A DNA stretch of 41,692 bases from Deltaproteobacteria bacterium (lineage in GTDB: Bacteria; Desulfobacterota; Syntrophobacteria; Syntrophobacterales; Syntrophobacteraceae), in assembly GCA_021780695.1 (NCBI GenBank), contig JAJXYD010000015.1, forward strand, positions 1-41,692, read 5' to 3'. This document shows, piece by piece, positions 17,967-23,481 of the stretch. Each line of letters opens with the position of its first letter. Positions within the stretch are counted from its first letter, which is position 1. The notes beneath the pieces were generated by a model. The model was not told the origin of the DNA. It saw only the letters and a program-made list of their open reading frames with translations, and searched no databases. A program made the translations under genes and the position numbers.

Positions 17967-18701
17967 ACGGAATCCTTAACTTAGAACAAATCTCAATTTC
18001 TTCATCTGGACCGTCCCTCCCTCACACTATCCCCCACATCCATGATTAGCTTACACCTGCCGCCGCCGCAGTCACAAGTTGCACGAGCGAAAGAACTCTC
18101 AAGGCCAGGCCCGTTACGGGCGCTCCCTCGCGAGGCGCAGAGTCGCAACCTTGACAGCTCGTTCTTGCTCGTGCAGGCCGGGGGCCAGCGACGGCGAGGG
18201 GAGCGCAACTTTTCGCTCCGGCCCGGAGAGCTGTTTTCGGGGGAAAGTCTTGAACTACTGTGAACGTATTGATTCTTTTCGCGCCTTCACGTCTTCCCGT
18301 GCGATCTTCGGCACGTTACCAATTCATCCTGCTCGCTCGAAACGACTTTGGAGGACGGCATCACGCTAGGCCCCTCGGGCAGTGCAAAACGAATCGGAGA
18401 GTTCAGCACGACACGCAGACACCTCGGGTAGTGGAACATAAAGAAGTGATTATCAGAAGCTCTGTTTTACGACCTAAAATTTTGTTTTCATTTAATTTTG
18501 TTCATATTACGAAATGGCCTTCGGATGCGCAGATTTTGCACACTCGGATTCACTGCGGAATTGGGTCCTTCCCAGCAGCAGGCGGCCCAACTTCACAATT
18601 TCCGAAACAGGTCTGATAGAGGGAACGGAAGGTATGGTCAGGGCGGTCCAGGACCGATGTATTTTTTCAGGAGTTGTTTGCGTCAAGTTCTGTAAATTCG
18701 A
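17967..18701. other. About 0.7 kb without a recognisable gene
   Basis: Between tRNA-Gly and the IS256 remnant there are only short ORFs on both strands, and none shows a family motif or a good ribosome binding site. Base composition changes inside it: 17967-18450 is GC-rich, while around 18470-18530 it is AT-rich. This patchwork fits old insertion and deletion events in an island, but no specific element can be named. Confidence 0.5.
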
Positions 18702-19161
18702 TCAGACATGAGGGTCACCTGTTTTTTTTGCTACGCTAAGCGACGGACCAGCCGAGGTGAGCCGGAGTCGCGGAGGGTGGCCGCACAGTTGCTCCGTAAC
18801 CGCTTTGACCTTGCGCGTCGATACCCCCTGGACGTACATCTCGGCCAGGGTCAACACCAAAGCCTTCTCGGACCTCTGGTATCTTTCGAATACCTGAGTC
18901 GAAAAATAACCCTGCCTATCCTGAGGGACCCTAAGTTCCAGTTTCCCGACTCGGGTTATAAGGGAGCGTTCGTAGTATCCTGAAGGGTATCCCAGGGGCC
19001 CAGGGGAGCGCTCACTCTTGCCCGCGCCAAATCGTGTCGGTCATCTCCTGCTCGAGAACCTCCTGTACCACCTCCCGCAAAATATCCTTGAGGCCATCAT
19101 TTTCTTTGCTGAAAAGAGCTTTCAAATCCAACTGCTTACGCTTAAACTTGTTCTCGGTCAT
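18702..19161 (-). pseudogene. IS256-family transposase, N-terminal fragment, frameshifted
   Basis: On the minus strand an ATG at 19161 begins a typical IS256-type N-terminus (Q-L-D-L-K-A-L-F-S-K-E; E-V-V-Q-E-V-L-E-Q-E-M-T-D). The frame breaks at about 19030-19036, where GATTTGGCG seems to carry one extra T, and ends at TGA 19012-19014. In the shifted frame the protein continues as G-A-G-K-S-E-R-S-P-G, G-Y-Y-E-R-S-L-I-T-R-V-G-K-L-E-L-R-V-P, F-E-R-Y-Q-R-S-E-K-A-L-V and Y-V-Q-G-V-S-T-R-K-V-K-A-V-T-E. Similarity stops at about 18777 and the frame closes at 18702. The catalytic DDE part, normally over 250 residues, is gone. It is a dead remnant. Confidence 0.85.
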
Positions 19162-19249
19162 GGCATCTCTCCCATCGTGGGTTTTGGGTGTTTTGTCAAC
19201 AACCCGTATGCCATGACCAAACTTTTAAATCATTCTCTTTTGCAGAACT

Positions 19250-19823
19250 TTCTGCACTCTATCCTGGCCAACTGCTTGACCCATGCCCGCAGACAGTTCG
19301 TGGAACTGCTGGACCGCTTTCCGGACGACTGCGCCTATGTCATCGAGCAACTGGGAAAAGTCTACCATTTTGATGAGTTGGCCAAAGAGCAGGGCTTGTC
19401 GGATAAGGCGAGGCTTATCTATCATCAGGAGCAAAGCGGGCCGGTCATGGATGAACTCGAAAGCTGGTGCAAACAGCAGCTTGAAGAAAGAATCGTTGAA
19501 CCAAACTCCGGTCTTGGCAAAGCCATCAACTATATGCTCAAGCACTGGAAGAAATTAACCCGTTTCCTGCAGATTCCGGGGGCGCCGCTGGACAACAACC
19601 TATGTGAGCGGGCACTGAAGTATGCCATTATCAATCGAAAAAACGCGCTGTTCTATAGGACGCAGCGCGGCGCCTATGTCGGGGATCTCTTCATGAGCCT
19701 GATCCACACCTGCCAGCTTGCCGGAACCAATCCCCTGGCCTATATCACGTGGCTGCTCAAAAATTCCCGGGAATCGAAAAATCCCCGCAAGACTACATGC
19801 CTTGGAATTATACCCAAGCTTGA
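19250..19823 (+). pseudogene. IS66-family transposase (TnpC), C-terminal fragment
   Basis: From about 19260 the plus strand encodes the C-terminal quarter of an IS66 transposase: H-A-R-R-Q-F near the start, G-P-V-M-D-E-L, V-E-P-N-S-G-L-G-K-A-I-N-Y-M-L-K, P-G-A-P-L-D-N-N-L-C-E-R-A-L-K and R-K-N-A-L-F-Y-R-T. The last block holds the final catalytic Glu. The N-terminal domains are missing. The open frame runs on to 19962, but the natural end (Y-M-P-W-N-Y-T-Q-A, stop at 19821-19823) lies in the next frame, so one base was lost near 19790. Upstream residues of the open frame come from the antisense of the IS256 fragment. No intact end repeats were recognised. Confidence 0.85.
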
Positions 19824-19951
19824 CCTCACGGTCGGCGGGACGCCCACGATGCCCGCCGGCTCACCTGTTTATCACCCGATTTGCGCTCCCCCCAAACCGG
19901 ACCAGCAAAATTTCTCATCCCGGTGTTACGGAAGGCGAATTTTTCTCGTCT

Positions 19952-20143
19952 ATGCACACTGACCGCAAGGACACGAACGAAAAGAACACGCCTTGCCCGC
20001 GCGCGAAGTGCGACGAGTCTTTTTACGTCGAGGGGCGTTTGTCATGCGCCGATGTCTGCAGGAAGCTCCGGGAATGGAAAGAGGCCCATCAATCCGCCAG
20101 GGGGGGACAGTGCGCTTGCGGCTTTCCTGGGCTGCTCGCTTAA
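19952..20143 (+). CDS. Doubtful small Cys-containing ORF, possibly broken
   Basis: An ORF of 63 codons starts with a strongly polar segment and has four cysteines in its first 35 residues, spaced like a possible metal site (C-P-R-A-K-C, then C-A-D-V-C). A run of seven G at 20100-20106 lies near its end. In the +1 frame the reading continues to 20342 with a helical-looking segment, so a longer gene could have been broken by a slip in this run. I do not recognise either part, and no Shine-Dalgarno sequence is near the ATG. Confidence 0.2.
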   Translation: MHTDRKDTNEKNTPCPRAKCDESFYVEGRLSCADVCRKLREWKEAHQSARGGQCACGFPGLLA

Positions 20144-20300
20144 GACGGCTTGTAAGCTCATACAGCCGATGAGGCCGGACGGTATCGCCTACGAGGTCCT
20201 GGCCGGGATCGGGGCGAAAGCTGAACTGCTGGGACCCGGCGGCAGTAACGGTATGGATGGCGGGGCGCAACGAGGGGGCACTTTAAGTTCGTGCTCATCA

Positions 20301-20759
20301 TCATTGAAGGGGCGCAGACTTGAAAATGCCGTCTTCATATAACTTTACAAAATTGACAGGTTGGAGATAGACAGGGGGCAGTCCCCCACGCCTACAAATA
20401 TCACCAACTAACTCCCTCGCGTAGGGGAATAGGATTGCGTTGCAATTAATGTGTCGCAAGCGATCAAGCTCATCTGGAGGGGGCTGAGGGTCAAATGAAA
20501 AGAGCCCCCCAATCTCAACGTAAATTGTGAAAGGAATTGATGAACCCGTTACATGGACACCCTGTGAGGCCTTGAGTATAGGTTGGTTATTCTCCATGGT
20601 AATATACTCAGACCTGAAGTTCATTTTTATCTCGATCTTCTGCTGCTGAAGAGGAAGCTGAGACAGTTCTTCCAGCGCAGAAGTATCGGCAGCTATGGGG
20701 TTAAGCGAGTACTCGATTTTGAGAACCCTGATATCTTGGAGCCTAAGCTGCGTCGGCAT
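20301..20759 (-). CDS. SecB-like chaperone of a TAC toxin-antitoxin system
   Basis: A 152-residue protein of the SecB fold, the length of E. coli SecB. The C-terminal half is diagnostic: N-C-N-A-I-L-F-P-Y-A-R-E-L-V at 105-118 and L-P-P-V-Y-L-Q-P-V-N-F at 127-137. The earlier strand E-I-G-G-L-F-S-F matches the SecB core. The start is ATG 20759, which overlaps the end of the antitoxin gene; upstream codons of the frame lie inside that gene. In M. tuberculosis a SecB-like protein (Rv1957) protects the antitoxin HigA1 from degradation and helps it fold. The gene order and coupling here predict the same job, in the cytoplasm. A general export SecB is less likely given this context. Confidence 0.88.
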   Translation of the reverse strand: MPTQLRLQDIRVLKIEYSLNPIAADTSALEELSQLPLQQQKIEIKMNFRSEYITMENNQPILKASQGVHVTGSSIPFTIYVEIGGLFSFDPQPPPDELDRLRHINCNAILFPYARELVGDICRRGGLPPVYLQPVNFVKLYEDGIFKSAPLQ

Positions 20760-21186
20760 CACCTTTGACCTCTGTGGTAAAGGAATAGTCATAGTGATCA
20801 GCAGTACCTGAGACATGGCCGCCGTTGTCCAAGCTACCCAACCAGTACTTGTAATTCCCTTCAATGTTCACAAATACAGGGATCTCCACCTCGTAAACGG
20901 CTGCGTTTTGCTCAATCGGGATCATTTCGACCTTGACCTCACAATCCAAAGCCCCTGAGATTTTGACGAGTCTTTTTAAGGTCATATTGGAACCATCATT
21001 CAGGAGTTTCGAGACAGCAGCCTTGCTGGTCCCAATTTTGTCGGCAAGGTCCTTTCTGCTCATTTCGCGCCTTTTCATGATGGAAAGAATATTTTCGGTT
21101 ATTTCGAGTTCCATCTCCCTAAGCTTGAACTCAAAGGAATCTTTTACCTTATCGTAAATGTCCGAGAACCATCCAGATGCTTTCAT
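20743..21186 (-). CDS. higA: HigA-like antitoxin with C-terminal chaperone-addiction extension
   Basis: A 147-residue DNA-binding antitoxin. Residues 30-85 form an XRE/Cro-type helix-turn-helix (R-K-D-L-A-D-K-I-G-T-S-K-A-A-V-S-K-L-L-N) of the HigA group. After the usual end of such antitoxins (about 95-100) there are about 45 more residues, rich in Tyr, Gly and Asp (N-Y-K-Y-W-L-G-S; H-Y-D-Y-S-F). This is the position of the chaperone addiction (ChAD) sequence of TAC antitoxins, the part that makes the antitoxin dependent on its SecB-like chaperone. ATG 21186 overlaps the toxin stop by 4 nt and its stop overlaps the chaperone start. It probably represses the operon at the palindrome 21558-21579. 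Confidence 0.88.
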   Translation of the reverse strand: MKASGWFSDIYDKVKDSFEFKLREMELEITENILSIMKRREMSRKDLADKIGTSKAAVSKLLNDGSNMTLKRLVKISGALDCEVKVEMIPIEQNAAVYEVEIPVFVNIEGNYKYWLGSLDNGGHVSGTADHYDYSFTTEVKGDADAA

Positions 21187-21557
21187 TCCCCCATCTCCTG
21201 CCGATAGATTCGCCTCAGATCCTTCGCCCTTTTCAAATCTTCTGGATCGGCTTTTTGTTTCTTTTTGATTACACCATTTGTCAAAAGAATTACCCGCTCC
21301 CGTTCGAAAAAGCAGTATATTCTCACCTGTTGCGGAACATCCTTAAGTGCGTAGATCCCATCTTCTTCGTGGGTGAATCTGCTCGGATTGTGAGGTAGTC
21401 CATTTTTGGCGATGTGTCGAACCAGCGAGACCATTACCGCAATCTGGTCCTTGGTAAGGGATTCAGTGAATTTCCTGAGCGTGGAAAGCCCATCTATTTT
21501 GATCTCGCAGACGGTGAACTTCTCGCCAGCAAACAACTGTTCCAAACTTACGCTCAT
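21183..21557 (-). CDS. higB: HigB-like toxin (RelE/Gp49 superfamily)
   Basis: A 124-residue protein of the HigB/phage Gp49-like branch of RelE-fold toxins, ribosome-dependent mRNA nucleases that stop translation. Typical blocks are V-R-H-I-A-K-N-G-L-P (47-56), the strand G-I-Y-A-L-K-D-V-P-Q-Q-V-R-I-Y-C-F-F (68-85) and L-L-T-N-G-V-I-K-K-K-Q-K (91-102), followed by a basic helix with A-K-D-L-R-R-I-Y. The toxin gene comes first, the HigBA order, opposite to most RelBE-type pairs. ATG 21557 has GAAGG 7 nt upstream, inside a perfect palindrome. It appears complete; nothing suggests inactivation. Confidence 0.88.
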   Translation of the reverse strand: MSVSLEQLFAGEKFTVCEIKIDGLSTLRKFTESLTKDQIAVMVSLVRHIAKNGLPHNPSRFTHEEDGIYALKDVPQQVRIYCFFERERVILLTNGVIKKKQKADPEDLKRAKDLRRIYRQEMGE

Positions 21558-21579
21558 AAGTTAACCTTCGAGTTAACTT
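21558..21579. promoter_or_regulatory. Perfect palindromic operator of the TAC operon
   Basis: An 8-bp perfect inverted repeat, AAGTTAAC at 21558-21565 and GTTAACTT at 21572-21579, has a 6-bp spacer. It touches the toxin start codon, and its spacer and one arm contain the Shine-Dalgarno sequence GAAGG. A consensus TTGACA (minus strand, 21586-21581) borders it. This fits a HigA binding site that blocks both promoter and translation start. Confidence 0.7.
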
Positions 21580-21728
21580 CTGTCAATTCAAAAAATGATT
21601 GGGGTGGTCGCCTTGGGGTTGAACTGGAGAGCGTTGCAGACTTAGCGGTTATTCCCCGATCATTCGTGCACGCAATATGCACGCAAGAGCTGTTACAATA
21701 GATTGTGAAAATGTAATGTTTTGTAAGG

Positions 21729-21827
21729 TGGCGGAAGCGCATGGGAATCGAACCCACCTGGGAACGCCTTCACGCCCCCACACCGGATTTGAAGTCCGGG
21801 AGCCCCACCAGTGAGCTTGGCGCTTCC
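21729..21827 (-). tRNA. selC: tRNA-Sec (anticodon TCA), selenocysteine tRNA
   Basis: A 99-nt tRNA on the minus strand. The acceptor stem has 8 bp (GGAAGCGC at 21827-21820 with GCGCTTCC at 21740-21733), followed by discriminator G and an encoded CCA (21731-21729). The anticodon loop CTTCAAA carries TCA (21792-21790). A long variable arm and a TTCGATTC T loop complete the tRNA-Sec pattern. It means the organism reads UGA as selenocysteine in some genes; none of the genes in this window shows an obvious in-frame UGA. Its 3' end faces the TAC operon. Confidence 0.97.
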
Positions 21828-21837
21828 AAAGATTGCT

Positions 21838-21866
21838 AATATATATTGCGTCGGCTGTTTTGACAA
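21838..21866 (-). promoter_or_regulatory. selC promoter
   Basis: On the minus strand TTGTCA (21866-21861), a 17-bp spacer and TATATT (21843-21838) lie 10 bp before the first base of tRNA-Sec. The spacing and the 5-of-6 match of both boxes make this a good sigma-70-type promoter. Confidence 0.75.
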
Positions 21867-22156
21867 TCCTTTAAAAGTGCAATGCAGGGAGCAAATAAAA
21901 TGTCCGCACTTGCAGCACGTGAACTGTCCGGTGTTGATGAGACTCCGGTGGGAGTCTGGCCCGCTGTCAAGTCAAGTTTCGTTCAGGACACCTTATAGCC
22001 CCTTTCCCTTTCGCCCCTTTCGCGTGCGCAATTTTTTTTAAAAATTCTTCGATCTTCTCCCCCCGGGCTCCTGCTTCTAACCGCTCGATTTTGATTGTTC
22101 CTGACGCTCATATCATATAGATTGCCCTCAATCGCAAATCAAAAAAGGCCAAAGTT
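21867..22156. other. Intergenic region upstream of ampG
   Basis: About 290 bases between the selC promoter and the permease. It holds a 7-bp perfect hairpin with loop GGTG (21940-21957) and, near the gene, TTGATT and TATAGA boxes with a spacing of about 19 bp, which is too long to be convincing. No gene is seen. Confidence 0.4.
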
Positions 22157-23410
22157 GTGAGAGCATCAAAGTGGATCGGTACATACGGCAACAGGCGGGT
22201 TTTGTGCCTTGTCGGTCTTGGTTTTTCATCCGGCCTTCCTTTGGCGCTTACCGCTTCGACCCTTCAGGCCTGGCTCGTAACTGAAAAGGTTGATCTTTCC
22301 GTAATTGGCATGTTTTCCCTGGTAAGCCTGCCCTATACGCTTAAAGTTCTCTGGTCGCCCTTCCTGGACAGGTTTTCCCCTCCCTGGCTTGGAAGAAGGC
22401 GGGGATGGATTGTTGCTATCCAGGCGCTGCTCGCCCTTTCAATTTTTCTTCTCGGACGCTGCTCACCGGCTGCCTTGCCTTTTTTAGTGGCTTTTGCGGC
22501 CTTGATTACCGCCTTTTTGAGCGCCAGCCAGGATATAGTGATCGACGCCTACAGAACCGATGTGCTTCGAGAAGACGAGCTTGGCCCGGGGGCCGCGGCC
22601 GGAGCTGTGGGCTACAGATGCGCAATGCTTGTCTCAGGGGCACTTGCTCTCATTTTATCCGATCACATGCCGTGGCGAAGCGTCTATAGCCTCATGGCGT
22701 TTGTCATGCTTGTTAGTACCTGCTTTACGCTCTGGGCGCCCGAGCCCGAGGTGAGGGTGGTGCCTCCCAAAAGTTTAAAAGAAGCGGTCTGGGGGCCTCT
22801 TGTCAGCTATTTCAAACGTTCCGGGGCTGTCGAAGTCCTGTTTTTTATTATGATCTACAAACTTGGTAGCGTAATGGCCGGAACCATGACAATGCCGTTT
22901 TTGCTAAATATCGGTTTTACGCGAACTGATGTGGGTATGGTTAACAAGGTCTTTGGCCTCCTTAGCGCTATTGCCGGGACTCTTATAGGTGGTAGAATAA
23001 TTTCGACAATCGGCATAAATCGTTCCCTTTGGGTTTTCGGTTTTGCCCAGGCTTTGTCCAATTTTTCCTTTACCGCCCTGGCGATTATCGGAAAAAGCTT
23101 TCCAGCGCTTGTCGTAGCTATTGGCGTTGAAAATATCTTTGGCGGGATGGGCGACGCGGCGTTTATTGCTTTTTTCATGAGTCTTTGCGATAAGCGCTTC
23201 ACAGCCACGCAGTATGCGCTGCTGACCAGCTTTATGGCCGTTGACAGGGTTGTGGCGGGTGCTCCCATGGGGGCGGCGGCCAAGGCCTTGGGGTGGCCCG
23301 TTTATTTTTCTCTTAGCGTTCTTGCCGCTATCCCGGGCTTGGTGCTTCTTGCCCGATTTGCCCCATGGAATGGTGGCGGAAGGGCTGCGGTGGCCGTGGG
23401 CGGTGATTAG
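22157..23410 (+). CDS. ampG: AmpG-like MFS permease
   Basis: A 417-residue major facilitator protein with about 12 hydrophobic segments, of the AmpG type that imports GlcNAc-anhydro-muropeptides for cell-wall recycling. Family blocks are clear: G-F-S-S-G-L-P-L-A-L-T near the N-terminus, then L-P-Y-T-L-K-V-L-W-S-P-F-L-D-R, G-R-R-R-G-W-I and S-A-S-Q-D-I-V-I-D-A-Y-R-T-D. The start is GTG 22157, with AAGG about 8 nt upstream. It is the first gene of a four-gene plus-strand run, with plsB following 71 nt after its stop. No AmpC or AmpD gene is near, so a related substrate is possible. Confidence 0.87.
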   Translation: MRASKWIGTYGNRRVLCLVGLGFSSGLPLALTASTLQAWLVTEKVDLSVIGMFSLVSLPYTLKVLWSPFLDRFSPPWLGRRRGWIVAIQALLALSIFLLGRCSPAALPFLVAFAALITAFLSASQDIVIDAYRTDVLREDELGPGAAAGAVGYRCAMLVSGALALILSDHMPWRSVYSLMAFVMLVSTCFTLWAPEPEVRVVPPKSLKEAVWGPLVSYFKRSGAVEVLFFIMIYKLGSVMAGTMTMPFLLNIGFTRTDVGMVNKVFGLLSAIAGTLIGGRIISTIGINRSLWVFGFAQALSNFSFTALAIIGKSFPALVVAIGVENIFGGMGDAAFIAFFMSLCDKRFTATQYALLTSFMAVDRVVAGAPMGAAAKALGWPVYFSLSVLAAIPGLVLLARFAPWNGGGRAAVAVGGD

Positions 23411-23481
23411 CGGCCTGTTTTGCGGGAGAAAAAAACTTGGTTTTTAAACCGCATTTTTGCTAAGCTTCACCATTTGAATCT

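Noticed and set aside
17967..18701. Several 60-120-codon ORFs after tRNA-Gly
   Set aside because: No motifs, poor start regions and overlaps in several frames; treated as non-coding.
19018..19250. N-terminal third of the 314-codon plus-strand ORF
   Set aside because: It is the antisense of the IS256 remnant; only the part after about 19250 is IS66 transposase.
20372..20395. G-run/C-run hairpin (GGGGG-CAGT-CCCCC)
   Set aside because: It lies inside the SecB-like coding region, where codons for Gly-Gly-Leu-Pro-Pro explain it; no T tract follows.
21667..21686. Two copies of TGCACGCAA with an 11-bp period
   Set aside because: Only two short units between selC and the toxin gene; too little for a CRISPR or an iteron array, and no link to a replication gene.
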